64,000 nucleotides of DNA, taken from the NCBI GenBank assembly GCA_016699775.1, contig CP065010.1, positions 682,001 through 746,000 on the forward strand, read 5' to 3'. The DNA is from Candidatus Falkowbacteria bacterium. Lineage in GTDB: Bacteria > Patescibacteriota > Patescibacteriia > Patescibacteriales > Patescibacteriaceae. Every line of letters begins with the position of its first letter. Position 1 is the stretch's first letter. The position numbers and the translations under genes were made by a program. Shown here piece by piece: positions 1-7,820 of this stretch. The notes under the pieces are model-generated. The model did not search any database, had not been told where the DNA came from, and was given only the letters and a program-made list of their open reading frames with translations.

Positions 1-1
1 T

Positions 2-145
2 TTACCCCAAATAAAGAAGAATTTTATTGACTCAGAAATTCTTGGCGTATCCGGAACACCAACTTGGTTTATCAATGGGTCAAAAATTGAAGGAGCATTG
101 TCAGTAACTGATTTAGAAAAAATAATTAGCCCCTATCTTAAATAG
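2..145 (+). CDS. DsbA/thioredoxin-like oxidoreductase, C-terminal end only
   Basis: Only the last 47 codons lie in the window; the 5' part is cut off by the edge. The visible segment contains GVSGTPTWFINGSKIEG, the cis-Pro loop and following beta strand of DsbA-like thioredoxin folds (consensus GTPTxFINGxxxxG), then a short helix and the stop. The CxxC active site would be upstream and is not seen. The stop lies 4 bases before the next ATG, so the gene is probably the promoter-proximal member of the same transcript as the cysteine-rich pilin-like proteins. Inference: it supplies disulfide bonds to those exported proteins. A DsbC/G-type or plain thioredoxin role cannot be excluded from the fragment. 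Confidence 0.75.
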   Translation, partial: LPQIKKNFIDSEILGVSGTPTWFINGSKIEGALSVTDLEKIISPYLK

Positions 146-149
146 AAAT

Positions 150-1265
150 ATGTCCAAGCGTCACATTTTTTTTATTACAATTTTTTTCAGCTTACTATTA
201 TCAAGCACAACTAATAGCTATGCTCAAAATGATAAAAAAGTTGGTTGCTGTGAAAAAACTGAAATTGCCGCCCCAAATAGAATCACAACCATGGATTCAG
301 ACAAAGCTGCTTGTGACTTAACTGGACAACAAGGGCCATGGACCGTGAGATTTATGCCGGATTACTTTGCCAATGCCAATAAATGTGACAAAAAAATTGC
401 TACCAAGGCAGAAAAGCTCGACAAACCAATTCCCTTTGTACCAAGAGTAAGTATCCCAGATACCAAATACACTGCCGGGCAAGAGGTTGGAATTGATGAA
501 AGCACATCTGCCCTAGCAAACTATATTGTTGCAATCTTTAAATATTCAACTGGTGTTATTGGAATTATTGCCGCCATTGTCTTAATGCTTGCGGGAATTA
601 TGTGGGTCACTGCCGCCGGCAATCAAGAACAAATTGGTTCAGCAAAGAAAATGATTGGCGGTGGTTTAATGGGTCTAATACTAACCCTTGGGTCTTTTGT
701 TATTTTATCAATGGTGAATACAAATTTAGTAAATCTGAAAATAACACCGGTTACTAAAATACAGAATATTAGCTTGGATGAATTAGAAGAAGTTTGTGCT
801 TTAAAAACTGCACAGGATGATACGACTACATCCCAAAATATTACCCGAAAAGCCTGTGAAGAGTTAGCTGCCAATGAAGTTGAAGTTAATAATCCTAATA
901 AATATAAAAAAGTTGAGTGCAAACCATATTCTAATGGTGGATGGATTGCTGAAAATAATACCTGTGTCAAGACTACTGGTTGCTGCCTTCTTGATATAGG
1001 TACACAAATTGGACTTTTTGAATGGCCATGGGGCGATGACCAAATTTGTATCCAAGAATTAACTGAAAAGTCATGTGATGGAAATGCTACTAGTGCTCTA
1101 TCTAACTTTATTCCAGGATATAACCTATTTACAGATGATATTGATGCTGATCATTATCGTGGTCAAAAATGTGAAGCTGTTTCTGATTGTACAGGGAACC
1201 TTATTTGTAGCTCCGCGGCAGAATGTTTTGAGAAGCTAAAACTAAAAAATCAATCAGAGAATTAA
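150..1265 (+). CDS. T4SS_pilin (TrbC/VirB2-like) protein with cysteine-rich N- and C-terminal modules
   Basis: A signal peptide (about residues 1-25, ending SYAQ) leads to a double-cysteine module (GCC near 32, further Cys near 55 and 80). An IP-containing linker follows, then two hydrophobic helices at about 127-155 and 165-190. Those helices carry the CPR pilin signature: GIIAAIVLMLAGIMWVTAAG, then GN, a KK pair, and a second helix ending in VN. Unlike its neighbours it has no recognisable hydrolase. Its roughly 175-residue tail is Cys-rich and contains a second CC module (TGCC near 275). It is first in a run of paralogues, 8 nt before the next gene. Likely an exported inner-membrane or pilus subunit of a type IV secretion-like system; the role of the tail is unknown. 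Confidence 0.8.
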   Translation: MSKRHIFFITIFFSLLLSSTTNSYAQNDKKVGCCEKTEIAAPNRITTMDSDKAACDLTGQQGPWTVRFMPDYFANANKCDKKIATKAEKLDKPIPFVPRVSIPDTKYTAGQEVGIDESTSALANYIVAIFKYSTGVIGIIAAIVLMLAGIMWVTAAGNQEQIGSAKKMIGGGLMGLILTLGSFVILSMVNTNLVNLKITPVTKIQNISLDELEEVCALKTAQDDTTTSQNITRKACEELAANEVEVNNPNKYKKVECKPYSNGGWIAENNTCVKTTGCCLLDIGTQIGLFEWPWGDDQICIQELTEKSCDGNATSALSNFIPGYNLFTDDIDADHYRGQKCEAVSDCTGNLICSSAAECFEKLKLKNQSEN

Positions 1266-1273
1266 CCCCCCGT

Positions 1274-2539
1274 ATGAAAATTTCTAAAAAATTATTTTTT
1301 TTCATAATACTATTTTTTTTATTTATATTTCAAGGAAAACAACATCAAGCACAAGCTGCTTCAGGTTGTTGTAAAGTAATGAAGGAGACTGGAGCTTTTG
1401 AAATATCCGCAAGTGAGGTCGTATATCTAACGATGGAGAGCGAGGATTGCGAAAAACAAAAAGGACCAAATTCAGAAGTTACATTTGAAGAAGGTAAACA
1501 AGCAAGTGAAGATAAAAATAGCTGTGAAGATGCGTCAGGAACAACAGGAGAAGCTAAACCATCAAAACCAATTCCCCCAAAGCTTCAAGTTTCAATACCT
1601 GGTTTTGGAAAATTTTCTGATGTTACTTGTGATGACCCTGAAGCTCCTTGTGCATTCCCTTGGATCGGCGAATACATTGGGGCTATCTATGACTATGGGA
1701 TCGGTATTGTTGGTATTTTATCCGTTATTGTTATGATGATTGGCGGGGTGATTCGCTTAACCGCTGGTGGAAACCATTCACAAATTAGTCAAGGTAATAC
1801 CTATATAAAAAGCAGTATTCTTGGTGTTGTTTTTACACTCTGCTCATATATGATCTTGTTTATTGTAAACCCTAATCTAACGATTTTGAAGCCGATTAAT
1901 GTCTCGTACATAACCAATATACCACTTGAAGAAATCGAAGACGCAGACCATAATCATGGATTAGCTGCTGAACCTTTGAATATTGTTGATGATGTTTTAA
2001 TTGGCGCTAGTGGCAAAACCTGCAAGGTGTCTGAACGAATAAGAGTTCCTAATGATGTTAATGGACTAGGTATTTTGGATCAATCCGGTCAAACAGCTTG
2101 CCCAGACGCTATTAATACTTTAAAAAAAGCGGCTCAATGTATGAAAAATAAAAATGAAAAATATATAATTCGTGTCTCAAGTGCTTCAAGAACTCGTGAA
2201 ATGCAAAAAGCGGAATATGCTAAAGACTCTAAAAATGCCTGTAACCCTTATAATGGAAACTGCCCACATACGAGTGGCGTTGCTTTTGATGCCTGGGGTT
2301 GCTGGAAAGGGGAAGCGGGTAGTTGCAAAGATGCAAAAATTCAAAGTATATTACAAGATTGTATGAAACAAAGTGGTCTTTGTATTCTTTTTGCTGAGTG
2401 TTGGCATTTTGAAAATCCTCCATTTTCTAGAAGTTGTGGAACAACTAAAAATTATAATGGGAAATGGTGCAAATCTCTTTGTTTAGAAGCAGGTGGTAAA
2501 TACAATGAAGCAACTAGGCGTTGTTCTATAAGCCCCTGA
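1274..2539 (+). CDS. Pilin-like membrane protein fused to an M15 (VanY-type) D,D-carboxypeptidase
   Basis: Order: signal peptide (1-29), CC module (SGCC near 32), acidic linker, two pilin helices (about 135-163 and 180-202, with GGVIRLTAGGN between), then a C-terminal peptidase M15 domain at about 240-405. The M15 zinc-site pattern is visible: SSASRT (substrate Arg), PHTSGVAFD supplying His and Asp ligands, and CWHFE supplying the last His. This family cleaves D-Ala-D-Ala or L-Ala-D-Glu bonds in peptidoglycan stem peptides. Extra cysteines flank the active site, which fits an exported disulfide-bonded enzyme. The pilin part is paralogous to the genes at 150, 2624, 4671 and 6198. The family assignment is solid; whether it acts on its own wall or a partner's is unknown. 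Confidence 0.85.
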   Translation: MKISKKLFFFIILFFLFIFQGKQHQAQAASGCCKVMKETGAFEISASEVVYLTMESEDCEKQKGPNSEVTFEEGKQASEDKNSCEDASGTTGEAKPSKPIPPKLQVSIPGFGKFSDVTCDDPEAPCAFPWIGEYIGAIYDYGIGIVGILSVIVMMIGGVIRLTAGGNHSQISQGNTYIKSSILGVVFTLCSYMILFIVNPNLTILKPINVSYITNIPLEEIEDADHNHGLAAEPLNIVDDVLIGASGKTCKVSERIRVPNDVNGLGILDQSGQTACPDAINTLKKAAQCMKNKNEKYIIRVSSASRTREMQKAEYAKDSKNACNPYNGNCPHTSGVAFDAWGCWKGEAGSCKDAKIQSILQDCMKQSGLCILFAECWHFENPPFSRSCGTTKNYNGKWCKSLCLEAGGKYNEATRRCSISP

Positions 2540-2623
2540 TTTAAAAGTTTCAATCCCTACGCCAAAAATCAAGATTATAATTTCAAATTATCACTACTGA
2601 AATAAATTCAGTAAAAACCATTT

Positions 2624-4288
2624 ATGAACAACTATGCCTCTGCCTCCAAAAAAATATTCAACATTACAAGTTTAGCACTCATTATTTTTTCTGTGTGGCT
2701 TATTCCTCATATTAGTCATGCTCAATTAATTTGCTGCGAAACTCATACAATCCCTGACAATGGAAGATCTCATAAAAGCAAAACCACCAAAGAACAATGT
2801 GAAGGCTACATAAATCAAACACGAGGAATTAACATACTTCCTGAAAATGAATGTGAAGTTACCGAAGAACCAAAAAAAGAAATTATTTCTGAATCTTTGA
2901 AATCACCAGCTCTGGCAGTAAGAATTCCTGGATTAATTTTTCGTAATAACCCTTGCACCGAGGAAAGTTGTCCCAATAACTGGCTGGCTGATTATATTGC
3001 CTCCGTTTATGAATATTCTATAATAGTTATAGCTATCTTGGCGGTGATTTCTCTTATGTTGGGAGGGGTTATCTGGCTCATTAGTGCTGGCAATCGTGAA
3101 AGAATTGATATAGCCAAAAAACGTATCCTACACGGAATATTAGGAGTTATGTTGGTCCTTGCTAGTTATCTCATTCTTAATTCTATAAATCCAAATCTTA
3201 TCAGTTTCAAACCGATTGATTTAAAATATATAAAAAATAAATCATTGGAAATGCCTGAAATGACTAAAGAAGAAGAAGAAGTCTTTGATCAGATGGTTGA
3301 AGACCAAGAAAATAGCCAAAATAACTCTGGGAGTGGCAACAGAGATTCTGGTCCAGGCGATCCTGATGAAAACGAGTCATATTATTCACAAACAGAATTC
3401 TGTAATCCGACCGTGCAGATGAAGAACGGAAAAAAACTAATTCCTAAAAGATATTGCACTGAATTTATTGTTGTTCATACCACCGTCAGTAACGCGACCG
3501 CCGCAGTTACTAACGCGATTCATAAGTCAGGAGATTATGATTGTATAGCTTATAATCGCTTCGTAGATCGTAAAGGAATTATAGTGGACGGCAGAGGTGA
3601 GGCTTACTCGGGAGGACATGCTCAATGTTATAATGATCGTTCTGTCGGTATAGTATATTCAGGATGTAAAGATGAAAGCTGGGATACTTTTCAAGCTTTC
3701 TACCCAAATATAAAATATATAAAACAAGATAGCTTAACATTTGATAAAAGAAGATACATCAGGCCCGAACTGGCTGCCTATATGACTATAGATTCTTTTG
3801 ATACATCAGTAAAAACTTTCAAATCACCATTAGAAGATGATCAAATTATTATCCAACCAGCACTTATTTCTTTAATAGAGGAAATTAGACGCCTTCAGCG
3901 AAAATACGGAATCCCAACAGAGAACGTTCTCGGTCATTTTGAAACAGCCAGGGCTAAAGCCTGTCCTTGTCTTAATATGAATGATATAAGACTTGTCCTT
4001 ACTATAATGGAACATAACGTATTTCTTTATACTGACATTGAAGCAATACTTGTTTCATTACCTCAGTGGAGAAAAATATATAATATACAGGAACATAAAG
4101 GCTATCTCTATAATATACATAATCATTGGCCGCGTTTATTAGCGAAACAACAGTGCTGTTATCCAAAAAACGATCCACCAAAAGAAATATCAGCGGAAAA
4201 AAGTTGTATAAATAGAGAAATAAAGACTGATTGTTGGGGAGGTGTTAATGCTAATAAGAACAAAGACGGAAATTACAAAGAATATTAA
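2624..4288 (+). CDS. Pilin-like membrane protein fused to an N-acetylmuramoyl-L-alanine amidase (Amidase_2)
   Basis: Signal peptide (1-32), CC module (ICC near 38), two pilin helices (about 125-155 and 165-190), an acidic linker, then an Amidase_2/PGRP domain at about 265-460. Zinc ligands are readable: His in VVHTT (about 286), His in GHFE (about 437) and Cys in KACPC (about 446). The Lys-x-Cys pairing is that of T7 lysozyme. The body contains DRKGIIVDGRGE and SVGIVYSG, the usual amidase core strands. An insertion of about 50 residues sits between core strands, and a tail of about 90 residues ends with another CC motif (QCC). Predicted to cut the MurNAc-L-Ala bond. A gap of 84 nt precedes it, with a possible -10 TATAAT at 2576-2581. 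It is the last gene of the first transcription unit. Confidence 0.85.
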   Translation: MNNYASASKKIFNITSLALIIFSVWLIPHISHAQLICCETHTIPDNGRSHKSKTTKEQCEGYINQTRGINILPENECEVTEEPKKEIISESLKSPALAVRIPGLIFRNNPCTEESCPNNWLADYIASVYEYSIIVIAILAVISLMLGGVIWLISAGNRERIDIAKKRILHGILGVMLVLASYLILNSINPNLISFKPIDLKYIKNKSLEMPEMTKEEEEVFDQMVEDQENSQNNSGSGNRDSGPGDPDENESYYSQTEFCNPTVQMKNGKKLIPKRYCTEFIVVHTTVSNATAAVTNAIHKSGDYDCIAYNRFVDRKGIIVDGRGEAYSGGHAQCYNDRSVGIVYSGCKDESWDTFQAFYPNIKYIKQDSLTFDKRRYIRPELAAYMTIDSFDTSVKTFKSPLEDDQIIIQPALISLIEEIRRLQRKYGIPTENVLGHFETARAKACPCLNMNDIRLVLTIMEHNVFLYTDIEAILVSLPQWRKIYNIQEHKGYLYNIHNHWPRLLAKQQCCYPKNDPPKEISAEKSCINREIKTDCWGGVNANKNKDGNYKEY

Positions 4289-4314
4289 AAAGTAAAAAGT
4301 AACTTAAATAAAAA

Positions 4315-4355
4315 ACCGTTTCCTGATATAATATATATTAATATCAAAAAACGGT
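4315..4355. terminator. Hairpin at the end of the first pilin-hydrolase unit
   Basis: ACCGTTT (4315-4321) pairs with AAACGGT (4349-4355), and the loop has its own TGATAT/ATATCA stem. A-rich flanks on both sides make it a plausible bidirectional terminator between the plus-strand amidase gene and the minus-strand gene at 4363. It lacks a long T-tract on either strand. Confidence 0.5.
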
Positions 4356-4362
4356 CTATGTT

Positions 4363-4611
4363 CTATCTTGAGCACGGCGATTTGTGCTCATTCTCTAAAA
4401 CAAATTCTAAATAAGCTTTAGAGAAAGCTTCTTCACTCACCACGTCATACGCCATGTTAGCAACTTTAATTGTTGCCTTTTGAGCAGAAGCCATTGAAGT
4501 TTCTTTCTTTTCCAAAGCTCTTAAAAAGAGACATAGGAAAATTGAAGTAAGCATCACCAACATTACTATAGATGCCCTATAAAAAAAAGTGTGGAACCTA
4601 GTCATTTCCAT
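4363..4611 (-). CDS. Small single-span membrane protein of unknown function
   Basis: 82 residues with one hydrophobic helix (about 12-31) and a soluble, mildly charged C-terminus. I do not recognise the family. Support for a real gene: a clean purine-rich ribosome site (AAGGGGG, about 5 nt before the ATG) and a TATAAT at 4644-4649 about 30 nt upstream. ATG codons 1 and 3 are both possible starts. It is the only minus-strand gene inside the pilin-hydrolase array and splits that array into two transcription units. Topology suggests a short N-terminal cytoplasmic stub and a tail outside or inside depending on orientation. It could be a regulator or accessory subunit of the array, but nothing in the sequence shows that. 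Confidence 0.55.
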   Translation of the reverse strand: MEMTRFHTFFYRASIVMLVMLTSIFLCLFLRALEKKETSMASAQKATIKVANMAYDVVSEEAFSKAYLEFVLENEHKSPCSR

Positions 4612-4643
4612 TATTCCCCCTTTTTATTAAATTTTTAATGTAT

Positions 4644-4653
4644 ATTATATAAT
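4644..4653. promoter_or_regulatory. Divergent palindromic -10 element between 4611(-) and 4671(+)
   Basis: The 10-bp palindrome ATTATATAAT gives TATAAT on the minus strand (4644-4649) and on the plus strand (4648-4653). It could serve both the small membrane gene and the second pilin-hydrolase unit. No good -35 box is visible for the plus direction. Confidence 0.5.
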
Positions 4654-4670
4654 AGCATATTTTTAAAAAA

Positions 4671-5903
4671 ATGTCAAGAATAAGCTCAAAATCCTCAATA
4701 TTTATTAAATTTCTCAAATTAATACCCATTTTAATTGTTTATTTTTTTATAATATACCCAATTAATACACAGGCGCAACAAGGCTGTTGTGCCTGGCAAT
4801 TAAAAGATACTTCCAAAGCTGAAGCCATCACAACCACAAAAGAAGAATGCCTCGCTTTAAAAAGCAGCGGACGTCAGTATACTTTTCTCGCCTTTTCTAA
4901 CGACTACAAACCCCACAATGGGCTATGTCTCAGTGCTGAAGCATTTCTAAAGGCTTCTGATGAAAACAAGAGACTTATCGCACCAAAATTATCAGTATTA
5001 ATTCCAGACATGGATAAGCTTGAAAACATAACCTGCACCGAAGGCAATATTTGCAACATCCCCTGGCTTGGACAATACATCGCTGGTTTACAGCGTTACG
5101 CTATTGGCATCGTGGGAATAATTGCGGTTATAGTATTAATGATTGGAGGAATTATTTGGTTAACTTCAGGAGGAAACCAAGGTCAAACTGCACAAGCAAA
5201 AAAAATAATCAGCGGAAGCATAGTAGGTCTATTTCTTGTTTTTGGATCATATCTAATTTTGTATCTTGTAAATCCAAATCTAACTGTGATGAAGAGTCTG
5301 CAAATTGGCTATATTGAGAAGATTGACCTTGATGAAATTATAGCTGAAATAAAAGACGGGGCACCAATTTCACAAGACGCTAGTGAGCTGATGAAAAAAT
5401 TTGATAAAGACGGTATTATCAGTCATACGGTTGGGAAAAGTGCTAATACTTATAAAACTCAAAGTTGTAATCGTTCAGTTTTTTCAGGAGGACCAGTGGA
5501 GTTTTTTACAACAGGATATTATAAACCCCCGTACGAAAATTCTCAAAAATTTTTTTGTAATATGGGCTTGCAGTGTTCATGCCCCCGTGGATCGTCACAG
5601 ATTGGTCCTAATAAAAATGTATGTAAGCATAATTATAAATACTGCAGTCCCTTCCCAGCAGAAACACCTTATTGTAATCAAACTTCTTCAGGAGTTGAGC
5701 CACAAATTGGCCATATTGCCGCCGATGGGAATTGTTTTAATTTTGGAGACAAAATCTGCTTGAGTGGTAAAATTACACTTACCGTTACTGACAGAGGAGG
5801 TGAAATACAAGGAAGAAGAATTGATATTTGGTCTGACGCAGATCAAAAAGCAGCCCTATCTAAAACCGGCGTTGCTCTTGTAACGCTTGGTGCCTGTCCC
5901 TAA
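4671..5903 (+). CDS. Pilin-like membrane protein fused to a 3D (Asp-Asp-Asp) domain, lytic transglycosylase-like
   Basis: Signal peptide or anchor (about 12-35), CC module (QGCC near 38 with TTTKEEC), two pilin helices (about 140-168 and 178-205, with GGIIWLTSGGN between), then a C-terminal 3D domain at about 275-400. The three hallmark aspartates fit HIAADGNC, TVTDRGG and GRRIDIW, matching the AADP / DTGG / GxxID motifs of the MltA/3D double-psi barrel family. These enzymes cleave the glycan strand non-hydrolytically. About 50 extra residues rich in Cys sit between the first strand (FFTTGYY) and the first Asp. It starts the second half of the array, 5 nt before the gene at 5909. Fold confidence is good; activity is inferred. 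Confidence 0.8.
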   Translation: MSRISSKSSIFIKFLKLIPILIVYFFIIYPINTQAQQGCCAWQLKDTSKAEAITTTKEECLALKSSGRQYTFLAFSNDYKPHNGLCLSAEAFLKASDENKRLIAPKLSVLIPDMDKLENITCTEGNICNIPWLGQYIAGLQRYAIGIVGIIAVIVLMIGGIIWLTSGGNQGQTAQAKKIISGSIVGLFLVFGSYLILYLVNPNLTVMKSLQIGYIEKIDLDEIIAEIKDGAPISQDASELMKKFDKDGIISHTVGKSANTYKTQSCNRSVFSGGPVEFFTTGYYKPPYENSQKFFCNMGLQCSCPRGSSQIGPNKNVCKHNYKYCSPFPAETPYCNQTSSGVEPQIGHIAADGNCFNFGDKICLSGKITLTVTDRGGEIQGRRIDIWSDADQKAALSKTGVALVTLGACP

Positions 5904-5908
5904 TTTTT

Positions 5909-6205
5909 ATGAATATGTCAGTTATATTATTTAGTTTATTATTTTCTTTAAATATTACATTAGTACCGACTGTAAAGGCTGATTGTTTTACTATTGATAG
6001 CCAAATGAATTGCTCATCATTAAAAGGTATTTATACGGAAGTAAATAATAATCAATGTAAAGAGTATCTTGCAGATCAATCAATTTGTTGTTGCTCACTT
6101 GATAAAAGTGTAACCACTAAACCAAAGTATATTCTTATCCTTTCAGTCACTGCTTTTTTTGCTATACTTACAGCACTGGTATTTTTCTATAAAAAAAATG
6201 AATAA
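5909..6205 (+). CDS. Small Cys-rich exported protein with C-terminal membrane anchor
   Basis: 98 residues: signal peptide (about 1-24, ending VKA), a roughly 45-residue extracytoplasmic part with eight cysteines including a triple CCC (ICCC), and a C-terminal hydrophobic helix (about 74-93) followed by KKNE. The Cys spacing resembles the CC modules at the N-termini of the neighbouring pilin-hydrolase proteins, here detached from pilin and enzyme. Its stop overlaps the next gene's ATG by 8 nt, implying translational coupling. No family recognised. It may be a free-standing partner that pairs with the CC modules of its neighbours (inference). Confidence 0.7.
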   Translation: MNMSVILFSLLFSLNITLVPTVKADCFTIDSQMNCSSLKGIYTEVNNNQCKEYLADQSICCCSLDKSVTTKPKYILILSVTAFFAILTALVFFYKKNE

Positions 6206-7205
6206 AATAAAAAAAATTGTCTTATTAAGTATTCTATGTGGAGCATTGTTATCTCCCCTCTTTTTTGTACAAGCTCAAGAAGATCCAGCTCCAGATCTTG
6301 GAGCTAGCACACCAAAAATAAGCCCTCCAATTGATTTCCCAAAATTAAGTGTTAAGCTACCGGGATTAAATTTCGATAAAGCCATTTGCACAAGTACTGA
6401 GTGCAGTAATAATTGGTTAGCAGAATATATACAAGCACTATATCAATATGGAATCAGTGTTATCGCAATTCTAGCGGTAATCACATTAATGATTGCTGGT
6501 GTAATCTGGCTAACAGCGGCAGGAAATCAACAACGTGTAAGTGAGGCAAAAAAATGGATAGGCGGAAGTTTGATGGGAGTATTAATTGCCTTAACATCAT
6601 ATGTGGTGTTGAATATGGTTAATCCTGCTTTGACAGAGTTATCGCCAATAAAAATTAAGTATATTGCGTACGGTGAACTACCTGAAATGTCTCAAGAGGA
6701 AATAGTAGAAGAAAAGCGCTTAATATCTAAAGGTGAGGTAATCCCTGATGGAAATTATGGAAAAAGACAACGAACTGAGTATATTATAGTTCATACTACT
6801 GGAGGAACTGCAAATAGGGATCAAGAACACGCTCATCATAAACGCAAAGGATGGAAGGGTATTGGATATAACCTTTTCATAGAAAGAAACGGCTCAATGG
6901 TCGATGGTAGAGGGGAAGATGCTGTTGGCGCACATGCTGTTGGATATAACACCAATGGTATCGGGATTTCATATGTTGGATGTGATCAAGAACCACCTCC
7001 CACTAACCAATCTTTTAGTAATGCTGTAAGTAAAGGGACTATTAAACAAGCTCAACTAGATACTTTAATTTCAGCTATTAAAAATCTTCAACAAAAATAT
7101 AGTGTACCAAGAAATAAGGTTCTAGGGCATACCGAAACACCTGGTGTTGGAAAAGCTTGTCCATGTATTAGTATGGATGAACTTAGATCTAAAATATTAC
7201 CATAG
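6198..7205 (+). CDS. Pilin-like membrane protein fused to an N-acetylmuramoyl-L-alanine amidase (second copy)
   Basis: Start taken at ATG 6198 rather than the upstream in-frame start at 6159, because 6198 begins a normal signal peptide (MNKIKKIVLL). Two pilin helices lie at about 78-107 and 120-145, with GVIWLTAAGN between them. The Amidase_2 domain spans about 185-335 with zinc ligands in IVHTT (near 198), GHTE (near 310) and KACPC (near 319), again the T7-lysozyme Lys/Cys arrangement. It lacks the CC module and the large insertion and tail found in the 2624 protein, so it is the most compact fusion of the array. Predicted to cut MurNAc-L-Ala bonds while anchored in or exported through the inner membrane. 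Confidence 0.85.
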   Translation: MNKIKKIVLLSILCGALLSPLFFVQAQEDPAPDLGASTPKISPPIDFPKLSVKLPGLNFDKAICTSTECSNNWLAEYIQALYQYGISVIAILAVITLMIAGVIWLTAAGNQQRVSEAKKWIGGSLMGVLIALTSYVVLNMVNPALTELSPIKIKYIAYGELPEMSQEEIVEEKRLISKGEVIPDGNYGKRQRTEYIIVHTTGGTANRDQEHAHHKRKGWKGIGYNLFIERNGSMVDGRGEDAVGAHAVGYNTNGIGISYVGCDQEPPPTNQSFSNAVSKGTIKQAQLDTLISAIKNLQQKYSVPRNKVLGHTETPGVGKACPCISMDELRSKILP

Positions 7206-7210
7206 TTATA

Positions 7211-7816
7211 ATGAAAAAAATCCTAAAAATTATCTTTCTTTGTTTATTATCCTTTGCCATCTTCCACCTCACCACCCAAGATGGTGCTTATTATTCTCGC
7301 TTTAAAATGTACAGAATGCTCTTAACTAAACCTTTAGACGAAATCAGAAATGATTACGCCAAAAAATCTTGTCAAAACTTTAGTGAACAGGAAAAAAAAG
7401 ACGGACACTTTGAAGCGTTTGTCACCGGATATTGTAAACCACAAAGTGAAGATTTCCAAACTCGTCAAAACTTTCTTTGCTCGGTAGCTCTTAACTGTTC
7501 CTGTCCTAATGGCAAAGAAACTGAAAAAAATTGTTCATCCTCTTCTTTGCAATGGCAAGGATGCAAAGACTTCACAGAATCAGAAACTGATTATTGTCAC
7601 CAAACTGCTTCAACCTTAAAACCGGAAATTGGACATATTGCTGCTGACTGGGATTGTTTTGTAAAAAATAGTGAAATAGAAATAGATAGTAAAAAATATA
7701 GCGTTACTGACAAAGGTGGTATTATCAAGGGCCGACGCTTTGATATTTGGTTTGATGATTGTTCTGAAGCCGAAAAAGCCACTGGTATTTATAATGTAAA
7801 AATTCCTCAGGAATAA
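7211..7816 (+). CDS. Stand-alone 3D-domain protein, exported or membrane-anchored
   Basis: 201 residues. An N-terminal hydrophobic segment (about 5-20) is followed directly by a 3D domain (about 68-195) closely related to the one at the end of the 4671 protein. The same landmarks occur: AFVTGYC, GHIAADWDC, SVTDKGG and GRRFDIWF, covering the three aspartates, plus the Cys-rich insertion between the first strand and the first Asp. There is no pilin module, so this is either an ancestor or a loss derivative of the fusion. It lies 5 nt after the amidase gene. Probably a glycan-cleaving (MltA-like) enzyme anchored by an uncleaved signal or released. Confidence 0.75.
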   Translation: MKKILKIIFLCLLSFAIFHLTTQDGAYYSRFKMYRMLLTKPLDEIRNDYAKKSCQNFSEQEKKDGHFEAFVTGYCKPQSEDFQTRQNFLCSVALNCSCPNGKETEKNCSSSSLQWQGCKDFTESETDYCHQTASTLKPEIGHIAADWDCFVKNSEIEIDSKKYSVTDKGGIIKGRRFDIWFDDCSEAEKATGIYNVKIPQE

Positions 7817-7820
7817 CTGT

